DNA from: Cyanobium sp. Morenito 9A2
GTDB taxonomy: Bacteria > Cyanobacteriota > Cyanobacteriia > PCC-6307 > Cyanobiaceae
Length of the DNA: 64,000 bases
NCBI RefSeq assembly: GCF_024345575.1
Contig: NZ_JAGQBJ010000007.1
Span: forward strand, 62,001 to 126,000
Direction: 5' to 3'
Under the pieces are notes generated by a model. That model was not told where the DNA came from, made no database searches, and was given only the letters and a program-made list of their open reading frames with translations. The translations under genes and the position numbers were made by a program. Numbering within the stretch: the stretch's first letter is position 1; the number at the start of each line of letters is the position of its first letter. Below, one piece after another: positions 17,437 through 26,321 of this stretch.

Positions 17437-19380
17437 ATGAACCAGCGCTGGCGCCAGTTTGCTCTCTGGGTGCTCCCCCTTGCCGTGGCCGCCTTTTTCG
17501 GTTGGCAACTGCTGGGCCAGGGCGGGATTGACACCTTCAAGGCTGGGACGAATTCCAACTCCAACACAGCCCGGGTGGCGGCGCGCAACACTGCCGTGGC
17601 ACGCATGAGCTACGGGCGCTTCCTTGACTACATCGAGGCCGGCAGGGTCACCGCTGTGGATGTGTTTGACGGCGGCCGCACCGCCGTGGTCGAGGCGGTG
17701 GACCCCGATCTCGACAACCGAGTTCAGCGCCTGCGGGTCGACCTGCCTGGACTGGCCCCTGAACTGATCAACCGTCTCAAGGATCAGGGCATCAGCTTCG
17801 ATGTGCATCCCCCCCGCACCACGCCGCCGGTGCTGGGCATTCTGGGCAATCTGCTCTTTCCCCTGCTCCTGATCGGCGCCTTGATCTTCCTGGCGCGTCG
17901 CTCCTCAGGCATGCCCGGAGGCCCCGGCCAGGCGATGCAGTTCGGCAAGACCAAGGCACGTTTCGCCATGGAGGCACAGACCGGCGTCAAGTTCGATGAC
18001 GTGGCTGGCGTGGAGGAGGCCAAGCAAGACCTTCAGGAGGTCGTCACCTTCCTGAAGACCCCCGAACGCTTTACCTCTGTGGGCGCCAAGATTCCCAAAG
18101 GCGTGCTCCTGGTGGGCCCCCCCGGCACGGGCAAGACCCTCTTGGCCAAGGCGATTGCTGGTGAGGCTGGGGTCCCCTTCTTCTCGCTCTCGGGATCCGA
18201 ATTCGTGGAGATGTTCGTCGGGGTGGGTGCCAGCCGAGTGCGCGATTTGTTCAAGCGGGCGAAGGAAAACAGCCCCTGCCTGATCTTCATCGATGAAATC
18301 GACGCTGTGGGACGCCAGCGGGGCGCCGGCATCGGCGGCGGCAACGATGAGCGTGAGCAGACCCTCAACCAGTTGCTGACCGAGATGGACGGCTTCGAGG
18401 GAAACAGCGGAGTCATCATCATTGCTGCGACCAACCGCGCCGACGTGCTGGATTCGGCGCTGCTGCGCCCCGGCCGCTTCGACCGCCAGGTGGGCGTTGA
18501 TCCGCCTGACATCAAGGGGCGGCTCTCGATCCTCAACGTGCATTCCCGCAACAAGAAGCTCGCGGGGGACGTCTCGCTCGAAGCGATTGCCCGCCGAACG
18601 CCAGGCTTCACTGGTGCCGATCTGGCCAACCTGCTCAACGAAGCCGCGATCCTCACCGCTCGCCGCCGTAAGGAGGCCACCAGCCTGGCCGAGATCGACG
18701 ATGCCGTGGACCGGGTGATCGCCGGCATGGAGGGCAAGCCCCTCACTGATGGCCGTAGCAAGCGCCTCATCGCGTACCACGAAGTTGGCCATGCCCTGGT
18801 GGGCACCCTGGTGAAACAACATGACCCCGTTCAGAAGGTGACCTTGATCCCCCGTGGCCAGGCCCAGGGACTCACCTGGTTCTCCCCCGACGAGGAACAG
18901 ATGCTGGTGAGCCGCTCCCAGCTCAAGGCGCGCATCATGGGAGCCCTGGGTGGACGGGCGGCGGAAGCTGTGGTCTTCGGCCATGCGGAAGTGACCACGG
19001 GAGCTGGCGGCGACATCCAGCAGGTGGCTTCCATGGCCCGACAGATGGTGACGCGGTTCGGCATGAGCGATCTTGGTCCGGTGTCACTCGAGGCAGGCAG
19101 CCAGGAGGTGTTTTTGGGCCGTGATCTGATGACGCGCAGCGACGTATCCGATTCGATCGCGAGCAAGATTGACGATGCGGTCCGGGGTATTGTTCAAGCC
19201 GCCTACCAGGAAACCCTGGACCTAGTGGGTCAGCACCGGGAGGCGATGGATCGTCTTGTAGAACTCTTGATCGAAAAGGAAAGCCTTGATGGCGATGAAT
19301 TTCGCACCATTGTCGCTGAATTTGCTGACATTCCAGAGAAGGACCGTTATTCACCGCTGATCAACAACACAGCGAGTTGA
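17437..19380 (+). CDS. ftsH: ATP-dependent zinc metalloprotease FtsH
   Basis: 647 residues. Two membrane helices (about 8-24 and 129-150) flank a small lumenal domain. The AAA+ module carries Walker A GPPGTGKT (227-234), Walker [11 protein letters not shown] and the second region of homology with [18 protein letters not shown]. The M41 zinc protease motif HEVGH is at 448-452. This thylakoid FtsH type degrades damaged membrane proteins, notably photosystem II D1, during repair. Close resemblance to cyanobacterial FtsH2/FtsH3 subunits is likely, but which paralogue is not decided. It is convergent with clpP across an AT-rich hairpin. Confidence 0.95.
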   Translation: MNQRWRQFALWVLPLAVAAFFGWQLLGQGGIDTFKAGTNSNSNTARVAARNTAVARMSYGRFLDYIEAGRVTAVDVFDGGRTAVVEAVDPDLDNRVQRLRVDLPGLAPELINRLKDQGISFDVHPPRTTPPVLGILGNLLFPLLLIGALIFLARRSSGMPGGPGQAMQFGKTKARFAMEAQTGVKFDDVAGVEEAKQDLQEVVTFLKTPERFTSVGAKIPKGVLLVGPPGTGKTLLAKAIAGEAGVPFFSLSGSEFVEMFVGVGASRVRDLFKRAKENSPCLIFIDEIDAVGRQRGAGIGGGNDEREQTLNQLLTEMDGFEGNSGVIIIAATNRADVLDSALLRPGRFDRQVGVDPPDIKGRLSILNVHSRNKKLAGDVSLEAIARRTPGFTGADLANLLNEAAILTARRRKEATSLAEIDDAVDRVIAGMEGKPLTDGRSKRLIAYHEVGHALVGTLVKQHDPVQKVTLIPRGQAQGLTWFSPDEEQMLVSRSQLKARIMGALGGRAAEAVVFGHAEVTTGAGGDIQQVASMARQMVTRFGMSDLGPVSLEAGSQEVFLGRDLMTRSDVSDSIASKIDDAVRGIVQAAYQETLDLVGQHREAMDRLVELLIEKESLDGDEFRTIVAEFADIPEKDRYSPLINNTAS

Positions 19381-19412
19381 TTGGCAAAAATCCCCACAAA
19401 AAACGAACATAC

Positions 19413-19448
19413 AAATAAACGTTAAATCTAACGATTTAACGTTTATTT
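19413..19448. terminator. AT-rich perfect hairpin, likely bidirectional terminator
   Basis: A 16-bp inverted repeat with no mismatch (arms 19413-19428 and 19433-19448) around a 4-base loop, in the gap between convergent ftsH and clpP. Poly-A/T-rich arms would give U-rich sequence on either strand, so it can serve both genes. It is strongly AT-rich against a very GC-rich background. Confidence 0.7.
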
Positions 19449-19531
19449 AAAGCGTCCATCGAATGGGGGCAAAGCAGCCATTGAATGGTTTTAATCTTTG
19501 ATGATCTTGTGCATGGAGGTAAGGACGACGC

Positions 19532-20122
19532 TCAGACTGAACGAATCGGACGCTTTTCGATCACCTTATCGATCAGCCCGTAGGCCTGAGCTTCATGGGG
19601 AGACATGAAGAAGTCGCGGTCGGTGTCCTGTTGGATGCGCTCGAGGGGCTGGCCTGTGCGCTCGGAGAGTTCGGTGTTGAGCTTGTCCTTGAGATAGAGA
19701 ATCTCATCGGCCTGAATGCGAATGTCACTCGCCTGACCTCGAGCGCCGCCTAGGGGCTGGTGGATCATGATCCGCGAGTGATGGAGGCTGCTGCGCTTGC
19801 CCTTGGCGCCGGCATTGAGCAGGAACGCTCCCATGCTGGCCGCCAACCCCACACAGACGGTCTGCACATCGGGCTTGATGTGCTGCATGGTGTCGAAGAT
19901 TCCAAGACCGTCATAGACGGATCCACCCGGTGAATTGATGTAGAGGAAGATGTCCTTTTCGGGATCTTCGGCTTCCAGAAACAGCAACTGAGCCACGATC
20001 CGATTGGCCGATTCGGCGGTGACCGGTTCGCCCAGAAAGATGATGCGCTCCCGCAGCAACCGGGAATAGATGTCGAACGCACGCTCGCCCCGGCCGGACT
20101 CTTCGATCACGATCGGGATCAT
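19532..20122 (-). CDS. clpP: ATP-dependent Clp protease proteolytic subunit
   Basis: A 196-residue ClpP subunit. The catalytic triad is visible as Ser96 in [10 protein letters not shown], His121 in MIHQPLGG and Asp170 in DTDRDFFMS. Subunits assemble into a tetradecameric protease with Clp ATPases. The family's [13 protein letters not shown] strand is intact, indicating an active subunit rather than a ClpR. It is divergent from psb29 and convergent with ftsH. Its clpS adaptor gene lies about 2.5 kb away. Confidence 0.95.
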   Translation of the reverse strand: MIPIVIEESGRGERAFDIYSRLLRERIIFLGEPVTAESANRIVAQLLFLEAEDPEKDIFLYINSPGGSVYDGLGIFDTMQHIKPDVQTVCVGLAASMGAFLLNAGAKGKRSSLHHSRIMIHQPLGGARGQASDIRIQADEILYLKDKLNTELSERTGQPLERIQQDTDRDFFMSPHEAQAYGLIDKVIEKRPIRSV

Positions 20123-20200
20123 GGGCAGGGACGCGTCAGCTGGACCGATCTTAACGAGCGCCGCGAGCGCTAGGGTCCTCGCACTCCCAGAGCGAGAAGT

Positions 20201-20971
20201 GTGAGCACCAGCCTCACCGTGTCAGACAGCAAGCGCGCCTTCCACCGCGCCTTCCCCTACGTGATCGCTCCCCTCTACCGGCGGGTCGTCGATGAGCTTC
20301 TGGTCGAGCTGCATCTGCTCAGCCACCAGAAAGGCTTCCAGCCGGATGCTTTGTTCGCCGCTGGCCTGGTGCAGGTGTTTGACGGCTTCGCCCGCGGCTA
20401 CCGGCCGCCCGAGCAGAAAGAGCCCTTGTTTGTGGCGCTCTGCGCCTCCTCCGGATTCGAGGCCAGCGCCTTGCGCGACCAGCGCCAGGCGGCCGTGGAT
20501 GCCGTCAGTGGCCACGATCTGGAGACGGTGAAACAGTGGCTCGATCACCAGGGGGAGGGTGCCCCCGAACCCCTGGGCAGTGCTCTGGCCAGCATTCAGC
20601 GGCCCGAATTCCACTACACGCGTCTCCTGGCCGTGGGGCTTCTGAGCCTGCTTCAGCAGGCCAAAGGCGCTGAATCCATGGAGCCGGAAGCCCTGCGCCA
20701 GGCCTCCCATGAGGTTGCCGAGCGGATTGGACTGATCCGCAGCCGTGTTGACAAGGACCTGGGGATCTATGCCTCCAACCTCGAGCGCATGGCCCAGGCA
20801 GTGGAGCTGATGGAGGAAACCGTGGCGGCCGAACGCCGCCGCCGCGAACGGGCGGCCAACGGCGAGGCTGAAGCCACTGAATCATTGGCCACCGCCCCAG
20901 ACAGCGCCAGCACGCAGCTGGAAGCTGGCGGACTCAACGCGGCTGAGACGGCAGCTGCAGAGAGCCACTGA
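20201..20971 (+). CDS. thf1: Photosystem II biogenesis protein Psb29/Thf1
   Basis: 256 residues, mostly helical, with the N-terminal [24 protein letters not shown] and GFARGYRP patterns typical of Psb29/Thf1. The protein supports photosystem II assembly and the stability of thylakoid FtsH complexes, matching the nearby ftsH and clpP genes. The C-terminal [24 protein letters not shown] stretch looks coiled-coil, followed by a low-complexity tail. Its 3-prime end overlaps the convergent downstream gene by 38 bases. Confidence 0.9.
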   Translation: MSTSLTVSDSKRAFHRAFPYVIAPLYRRVVDELLVELHLLSHQKGFQPDALFAAGLVQVFDGFARGYRPPEQKEPLFVALCASSGFEASALRDQRQAAVDAVSGHDLETVKQWLDHQGEGAPEPLGSALASIQRPEFHYTRLLAVGLLSLLQQAKGAESMEPEALRQASHEVAERIGLIRSRVDKDLGIYASNLERMAQAVELMEETVAAERRRRERAANGEAEATESLATAPDSASTQLEAGGLNAAETAAAESH

Positions 20972-22313
20972 GGCCGTTACTGCCAGCCGAGCCAGCCCCG
21001 CTGAACAGGCTGAGCCGCTCGGCACGTTGCACCAGAGCCGGCAGATCACCCGGCAGAAGCCCTTGGGCCGCCAGGGCTGACGGCCGGGCCAGAAGCTCCA
21101 TGGCCGCCCTGCCCTGGGCACGCGCGTCAGGCCAGGGGGCTGTGGATCCAGCGATGGACGGATCAGGTCCCAGGAAGAACAGCAACTGAGGCTCACCAGC
21201 CGTCGCCGGGTTCACCCAACGCCAGCCCCCCACCACGGTGCGATCGTCTCGCTCCCAGGAACTCGTGGGTAGCACCGAGGGGCTGCTGACGGGGCGCCGG
21301 GAGCTGGATTCAACCAGGCCCTGATCAAGCAAGGCCTGACGCAGCGGCGCCAGCAGGGCCGCCCACTCGGAGCGCTTGGCACCCACCATCAATTGCAACT
21401 CAAGCGAAGCCTGGAAAGGGCCCTTCTCCAGGGGCTTCAGACGCAGCAAGAAAGGCGTGCGCCGCAGCAGGGCCCGTTGGCGATCCCCGATGCCGTAGCG
21501 GCTTGACAAGGGCTCGCGGATGATCTGGCGATTGAGCAGATCCCCCAGCAGGAACTCCAAGCGCTCACCCCGCAGCTCAAGCAGCCCATCCCCAGCCAAG
21601 CGGCTCGGCGGTTGCTGGATGGGCACGGGGGCCGGTGGACGGCTCGCCAGGGCAGGGGCGGAGGCTGTTTCCCCTTGCCATGTCAAGGTCTCCCCGTGGC
21701 CCGTCAATTCCAGGCAGCCTTGCTGAAAGCGCTGCACCAACGAGGAGAGTGGACCCAGCATCTGCCCAAGGGCCGCATCGGTCCAGTACACCGCCTGCTG
21801 GCTGAGCAGCTGGCTGACGCAACGTTGCTCTAGGCCCCGGGGCCGGCGCTGCTTGAGGGCCAAAGGCTCCTTGAGCAGAGCGGCGGCCAGGGGGTCGGGA
21901 GCCAGAACGACCAAATCATCGACCCGCATGCTGCCGGCGGGTAGCGGCACGGCGGCGGCCTTGAAACTGCTGGCGCTCAAGACCAGATAGAGCCCCCCAT
22001 CACCGTGGCGACCCCAGAATTGCCACCAGGTGCCGCGCTGGTACCTCCAGAGCCGGCGGGAGCTCTCCTGACCTAGGCGCTGGAGCCACAGTTCAGGTGC
22101 GCCTCGGCGTGGATCAGCCGGAAAGCTCTGCAGCAGCGCCGCAGCACTCAGCACCCGCTCCAGCCCCTTGGCCTGGGGCCTGGGGTGACGCGTGAGCCAG
22201 AGGGAAGGTACCAGCACCAGCAACGCCGTGACCGCAACCGTTCCGGCCGCCGGAAAGGGCGGCCGAGGGCTGCGCAGGGAGCCGGCCAGGCTCGCCAGCG
22301 AGCGAAATTCCAT
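20934..22313 (-). CDS. Conserved membrane-anchored protein, DUF3352-like (unknown)
   Basis: 459 residues with one N-terminal membrane segment (about 24-41, GTVAVTALLVLVPSLWL) and a large extracytoplasmic or lumenal domain of strands and helices. The pattern of a single anchor plus a long domain ending near FFLGPDPSIAGS suggests a DUF3352-type cyanobacterial protein, but I could not confirm the family by eye. It lies beside petN and a small membrane protein and is divergent from nothing; it converges on thf1 with overlapping ends. Confidence 0.6.
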   Translation of the reverse strand: MEFRSLASLAGSLRSPRPPFPAAGTVAVTALLVLVPSLWLTRHPRPQAKGLERVLSAAALLQSFPADPRRGAPELWLQRLGQESSRRLWRYQRGTWWQFWGRHGDGGLYLVLSASSFKAAAVPLPAGSMRVDDLVVLAPDPLAAALLKEPLALKQRRPRGLEQRCVSQLLSQQAVYWTDAALGQMLGPLSSLVQRFQQGCLELTGHGETLTWQGETASAPALASRPPAPVPIQQPPSRLAGDGLLELRGERLEFLLGDLLNRQIIREPLSSRYGIGDRQRALLRRTPFLLRLKPLEKGPFQASLELQLMVGAKRSEWAALLAPLRQALLDQGLVESSSRRPVSSPSVLPTSSWERDDRTVVGGWRWVNPATAGEPQLLFFLGPDPSIAGSTAPWPDARAQGRAAMELLARPSALAAQGLLPGDLPALVQRAERLSLFSGAGSAGSNGLSGSLQLPSQPR

Positions 22314-22321
22314 GGCGGACC

Positions 22322-22468
22322 TCAGGAGCGCCGCACGCTTGGGGAGCTGTTGCGGCGTCGGCGGTCACGCCATTCCACCGTGGAGAGATAAATCACACCG
22401 GCGCTCACGAACACCAGTAAACCAACCGCCAAGGTGGCAAGCACCATGTTGAGCTGCAGTTCGCTCAT
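22322..22468 (-). CDS. Small single-helix membrane protein next to petN
   Basis: A 48-residue protein beginning MSELQLNMVLATLAVGL with one transmembrane helix (about 8-29) and a strongly basic tail (EWRDRRRRN). A GGAG ribosome-binding-like site precedes the ATG. It lies between petN (39 bases away) and the downstream membrane-anchored gene on the same strand. Size, topology and position next to petN suggest a small photosynthetic complex subunit or assembly factor, but I do not recognise a named family. Confidence 0.55.
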   Translation of the reverse strand: MSELQLNMVLATLAVGLLVFVSAGVIYLSTVEWRDRRRRNSSPSVRRS

Positions 22469-22507
22469 CGGGAGCTCCGTTCAGCGGCGGACCACTAAAG
22501 GGAACAC

Positions 22508-22609
22508 TCAGAAATTGATACTGCCGTCGCCGTTGCGGCCCCAGACCACGAAGGCGATCGAGAGGGTGAAGACCGCCGCCAGCGCAGCCCAGCCCAAGGA
22601 GATCAACAT
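22508..22609 (-). CDS. petN: Cytochrome b6f complex subunit PetN
   Basis: A 33-residue protein [20 protein letters not shown] followed by [13 protein letters not shown]. The single helix ending in VVWGRNG is the PetN signature. It is a structural subunit of the cytochrome b6f complex that passes electrons between the photosystems. It is divergent from clpS with about 63 bases between starts. It is easy to miss because of its length. Confidence 0.93.
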   Translation of the reverse strand: MLISLGWAALAAVFTLSIAFVVWGRNGDGSINF

Positions 22610-22672
22610 GGCGCCTTCAGAACAGCAATCGACGCCACTGTACCTAGGCTTGGGGGCGGTTCGACCTTGGCC

Positions 22673-22978
22673 ATGAACCCGCTGAGCGCCTCCCCCAGCC
22701 GCAGCCAGCCGGTGCTGGAGCGCCGCCGGCTCCAGGAGCCCTACCCCACCTACAACGTGGTCGTGCTTGATGACGACGTGAACACCTTTCAGTATGTGGT
22801 GGACTGCCTGGTGCGCTACATCCCGGCCATGGGACCCGATCGGGCTTGGGAACTGGCCCAGCGCATCGATAGCCAGGGTTCGGCGGTGGTCTGGAGCGGA
22901 CCGATGGAGCAAGCCGAGCTCTACCACCTGCAGCTCAGCACGGAGGGGCTGACCATGGCCCCCCTGGAGAGGACCTAG
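22673..22978 (+). CDS. clpS: ATP-dependent Clp protease adaptor ClpS
   Basis: 101 residues. [20 protein letters not shown] is the ClpS core, with the binding-pocket DDDVNTF region intact. ClpS delivers N-degron substrates to the Clp ATPase. The ATG at 22673 gives [12 protein letters not shown]; a TTG two codons upstream is possible. Its stop overlaps the stop of the convergent small gene by two bases. Confidence 0.9.
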   Translation: MNPLSASPSRSQPVLERRRLQEPYPTYNVVVLDDDVNTFQYVVDCLVRYIPAMGPDRAWELAQRIDSQGSAVVWSGPMEQAELYHLQLSTEGLTMAPLERT

Positions 22979-23250
22979 ACCGCCTGTCGGCTGCGCCGGG
23001 TGAGCTCCAGCAGGTTGCGGGTGCGGAGGGTGCGGGCCTGGGCATCAATGACATAGCTCAGCAACCGACCCGAGCAGACCGCCAGCCCGCTGACCCGATC
23101 AGGCCCGGGTGCGGCATGGCTGACCACTTCAACCGGCTCACCAAGGGCGTCGCTGAGGCGCTCGGCAATGATCCGCCGCTCGCGGGAGGGATCAGCTTCG
23201 GGGGCCCTTTGCGGATCAGCCGGCATCCCGAAGGGGGCAGCGACGGCCAT
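22975..23250 (-). CDS. Small hypothetical protein
   Basis: About 91 residues ([21 protein letters not shown] onward) with a conserved-looking core [22 protein letters not shown] and [22 protein letters not shown] do not recognise a family. A start at 23250 would share a CATG with a possible start on the opposite strand; the next in-frame ATG is at 23226. Its stop overlaps that of clpS. Confidence 0.5.
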   Translation of the reverse strand: MAVAAPFGMPADPQRAPEADPSRERRIIAERLSDALGEPVEVVSHAAPGPDRVSGLAVCSGRLLSYVIDAQARTLRTRNLLELTRRSRQAV

Positions 23251-23293
23251 GTTGGCAGACTTTCTAGGCTGGTGGTCGCTGGGGCACAACAGC

Positions 23294-23572
23294 ATGGGGC
23301 GCGTGGTGATCACCCACAGCACCTACATCGAAGGTCTGATCCCGCTCCTCAAAGCCCTCGCCGCCGAACCCGGCATCGACACGGTCACCCCGGCAGTGAT
23401 CTGCCGGGTCAAAGGGCGCTCGGATCAGCTGCGCCTGCGGGTGTCAACACCGATCCAGGGGGGCCACAAGCTGCTCGCCCGCCGTGGCCATTCCGCCCAG
23501 GAAGTGTTCGTGATCGGCGACTGGAGCAAAGAACGCCTGGAGCAAGGTCTCGCGCGACTGATGGGCCGTTGA
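23294..23572 (+). CDS. DUF2103 family protein (putative metal-binding)
   Basis: About 92 residues from MGRVVITHSTYIEGLIPLL. The HSTYIEGL start and the later RLRVSTPIQGGHKLLARRG core match DUF2103, a small family suggested to bind metal. The family start and the gene to its left argue for the ATG at 23294; an ATG at 23249 would add 15 residues (WWSLGHNS region) that also look plausible. Confidence 0.65.
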   Translation: MGRVVITHSTYIEGLIPLLKALAAEPGIDTVTPAVICRVKGRSDQLRLRVSTPIQGGHKLLARRGHSAQEVFVIGDWSKERLEQGLARLMGR

Positions 23573-23622
23573 TACCACCCATCCGACCGATGGGCCCTCT
23601 GCGATCACAGGCGGAGCGTGGC

Positions 23623-24273
23623 TCAGGTCTTGAACTGCTCCCATGCCTCAAGGAGGGTGTAGGCGGCGGTCTTGCGGAGCCAGATGCCGTGGTCACCCCC
23701 CTGATCGGGGTGCCAGCTTTGGAGCTTGCGCCGCCAGATCGCCCGAATCACCATCCAATCGGTGCCTGGTTCGACCCCCAGTTCGGCGCAGGCCTGGCGG
23801 TAGCGGTCATCGAGGGGAATCTGCGTCCCCGTCGTGGGCTCCATCTCCGGCCCAGGCGTCTCACCAGTGGTCCCTGCAACCTGCTGGGGTTCCGGCCGAC
23901 CCCCACGGGGGGCCGGCGACGGGGCGGCCGGGGGACGGGTGGCCGGCTCTGGTGCAGGTCCCTTGGAGGGGGCCGGCCCGGCTTTAACCCGCCTGTTGAA
24001 GTAGGACGGCCGCCGGGGCCCATGGAAGGTCGGACGGCGGCGGAGGGGATTCTCACGCACCAGGCCCCGGGCAATGAACCCAGCCCCCGCCACCACGAAG
24101 ATCGCTGGCGACCAAAGCATCAGCAGGCTGTCTTCGGCGATCTGGGCATTGCCCGAGCGCCGCTCATGGTCGGCGTTGGCGATGATCAGCACGGCGAGCA
24201 GGGCCCCGATCACCAGACTGATCAGGCCATAGCGGATCCGCTCAGAACGCATCTTCGAGCGGCTGGTGGGCAT
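23623..24273 (-). CDS. Membrane protein with C-terminal J-like domain
   Basis: 216 residues. Two hydrophobic helices (GLISLVIGALLAVLIIANA and SPAIFVVAGAGFIA) are followed by a Pro/Ala-rich linker and a C-terminal domain of about 60 residues. The end of that domain contains SWHPDQGGDHGIW, which carries the HPD tripeptide of J-domains. J-domains stimulate Hsp70 ATPases, so this may be a membrane-tethered co-chaperone. I see no zinc-finger or substrate-binding region. Confidence 0.6.
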   Translation of the reverse strand: MPTSRSKMRSERIRYGLISLVIGALLAVLIIANADHERRSGNAQIAEDSLLMLWSPAIFVVAGAGFIARGLVRENPLRRRPTFHGPRRPSYFNRRVKAGPAPSKGPAPEPATRPPAAPSPAPRGGRPEPQQVAGTTGETPGPEMEPTTGTQIPLDDRYRQACAELGVEPGTDWMVIRAIWRRKLQSWHPDQGGDHGIWLRKTAAYTLLEAWEQFKT

Positions 24274-24991
24274 CGCCGGATCACGCCTGACGCAGTTGGC
24301 TATGACCTTAATGGCCTCGCCAGGGGGCGATCACGGCCAGGGCGCTCACATTGATGGGCTGAAGGTGCGGCCCGGATGGAGCGCATCGTCGGCAGGGTGG
24401 ATGTCAGACCGGCGTCAGCGAGGCTCACAACGGCGGTCAATCCGGCCGGCGGAAGCCTGCACGGACAGGCTGAGGGGGTGGGTTCTCTGCGGCGACAGCA
24501 AACCGTGGACGACAACACAGCCAGCCGAATCAAGGGGGTTCTGGGGTAATCCAGGGTACCTGTTGCCCCGAGAGCAGACCAGGGCCCCACGGAGCGGGGC
24601 CGCACCCAGGGGATCAGCTGTGGGGGCAGGCGCGCCAGCACTCCTGGTGATCCATGGGGAGATGGGGTGGGGGAGCAGCCGGGAGCTATTGACGCTCAGC
24701 CCGGACCGCTTGGAAGCCAATTCGAATGGAAAAAGGGAGCCAGTCCCAACGGGTTGGGGACGGCCCCCCCATCGGGAAGGGCTCCCGTCGATTGGCTCAG
24801 AAAGGGTGGACCGCTGTGCCGTTCTGCCCCAGATTCCGACCTGGATGAACCAGAAGGGGGGTCAAAGCGGGGTTCCGTTTCCAGCTCAAGGCCGGCCTAC
24901 GTTGCCGTCGCGACAGACCCCCCAAGTCGAAAAGGGAGTCAGATCAGAAAACTGTAGAAGGCAGTGACCAACACAGAAGCCCGAACTGATT
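24274..24991. other. Gene-free stretch with RNA-like nested stems
   Basis: No frame in this 0.7 kb gap between the J-domain gene and the purK end looks like protein. The middle holds stems detailed in the separate entry for 24715-24797, plus a GGCCCC/GGGGCC hairpin near 24582-24600. I looked for tmRNA, RNase P RNA, 6S RNA and SRP RNA signatures and found none. Confidence 0.5.
24715..24797. ncRNA. Candidate structured RNA (nested three-stem element)
   Basis: Three nested inverted repeats are present: outer arms 24715-24725 and 24788-24797, middle arms GGGAGCC 24735-24741 and GGCTCCC 24780-24786, and an inner hairpin 24743-24749 with 24754-24761. The element is longer and more elaborate than a simple terminator. 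Strand and function are not known; an RNA or a terminator for convergent transcription are both possible. Confidence 0.4.
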
Positions 24992-26251
24992 CTAAGGGGC
25001 AGGGGCGCTCGGAAGGGGCCAGATCGCACGAATCTCCGCGAGCCGTCGTGCTGCTTCCTGCTCCAGATCAGGGGGGTTGTTCGATTCCAGCAGCACGGTG
25101 AGGTGGCCTAGCTTGCGCCAGGGCCTGGACTCCCGTTTGCCGTACCAATGCACGTGGGAGCCGCTGAGTTGGGACAGGGCCGCCAGCCGTTCGGCCTCCT
25201 GACCTCCGCTCTGCCCAAGGCCCAGCAGATTCACCATCAAGGCGCCAGGCACCAGCAAATCGGTGGACGCCAGGGGCGCACCGCTGACGATCCGCACCTG
25301 CTGATCGAACTGACTGGCCGCACAGGCCTCGATGGTGTAATGACCGGAGTTGTGGGTGCGAGGGGCCAGCTCGTTCACCAGCAGACCGCCGGAGCCGTAG
25401 AAGAACTCGATCGAAAGCACGCCCACGTAGTCGAGACTGGCGAGGATCGAGGCCGCCACATTGCGGGCCAGGGCTTCAACGGCATGCTCCACCTGGGCGG
25501 GAGCGAACACCCAATCGCAGACCTGTTGGTGCTGATGGGTGCAGGCCAAAGGGAACCAGCCCACCTCGCCAGAGCCATCACGGCAGGCCACCAGGGCGAA
25601 CTCCTGATCGAAATCCACGAATTCCTCGAGGATCCAATCCGCCGGTTCCACCCTCTCCAGCAGGGCCTCCAACGCCGGCTGATCGGGGATCAGGACGGTC
25701 CCCTTGCCGTCGTAGCCGCCAGTGGCCGCCTTGGCCATCAGCGGGTACCCCAGGGAGGCCATCGGATTCACGGCGATGGCCGCTTCAGAGGTGGAGCCAT
25801 CAGCTGGTGCTCCATCGCCCGCTGACGCAGCGGGGTCCAGCGCCAACCGTCCCTGGAGTTGATCCAGGGGCCACCAGCGCGGTGAAGGCAGATGCAGGCG
25901 CTCCAGCAGCTCCCGCTGACGGCGCTTGTTCACCAGGGGTTCGAGTGCCGCCAGGCTGGGTCGAAACATCAGTCCTTCGGCCGCCAAAGGAGCCAGGGCC
26001 TCCAGGTCGAGCCATTCGTTCTCGAAGCTGATCGCTCGGCAACCCGCCCCGAGGCGCCGGGTGGCGTCCGCATCGGCCAGATCGGCCATCACAACGGCCG
26101 TGGCCAGACCCGTGGCGGGATCGTCCGTGGAGGGGGTCTGCACGTGCAGCTCCACACCTTGCTGGGCGGCTGCCTCGGCCAGCATCAGGGCCAGCTGCCC
26201 CCCACCGACGATGCCAATCGCCGCGATTGCAGGGGTTTCCGCGCCACTCAA
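24992..26251 (-). CDS. purK: N5-carboxyaminoimidazole ribonucleotide synthase
   Basis: 419 residues of the ATP-grasp enzyme that carboxylates AIR to N5-CAIR with ATP and bicarbonate in purine synthesis. Seen are IGIVGGGQLALMLAEAA at the N-terminus, SFENEWLDLEAL, the ATP-grasp KAATGGYDGKGTV loop, WILEEFVDFDQEFAL and the C-terminal NELAPRTHNSGHYTIEA metal site. A Pro/Ala-rich insertion near residue 150 is slightly longer than usual. Confidence 0.93.
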   Translation of the reverse strand: MSGAETPAIAAIGIVGGGQLALMLAEAAAQQGVELHVQTPSTDDPATGLATAVVMADLADADATRRLGAGCRAISFENEWLDLEALAPLAAEGLMFRPSLAALEPLVNKRRQRELLERLHLPSPRWWPLDQLQGRLALDPAASAGDGAPADGSTSEAAIAVNPMASLGYPLMAKAATGGYDGKGTVLIPDQPALEALLERVEPADWILEEFVDFDQEFALVACRDGSGEVGWFPLACTHQHQQVCDWVFAPAQVEHAVEALARNVAASILASLDYVGVLSIEFFYGSGGLLVNELAPRTHNSGHYTIEACAASQFDQQVRIVSGAPLASTDLLVPGALMVNLLGLGQSGGQEAERLAALSQLSGSHVHWYGKRESRPWRKLGHLTVLLESNNPPDLEQEAARRLAEIRAIWPLPSAPAP

Positions 26252-26321
26252 CGTCCCACCTCAACCCCTGGGGCTTGTGGGGGCCAGCTTGCCACCCGCC
26301 GCTGGCCCCCGCCCCCGGGCC

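Noticed and set aside
24274-24991. tmRNA, RNase P RNA, 6S RNA or SRP RNA in the gap below purK
   Set aside because: I searched both strands for the tag-peptide and TpsiC features, the GAGGAAAGTCC-type RNase P core, and SRP motifs, and found none. 6S RNA is known to lie upstream of purK in some cyanobacteria, but here that side has only about 70 bases.
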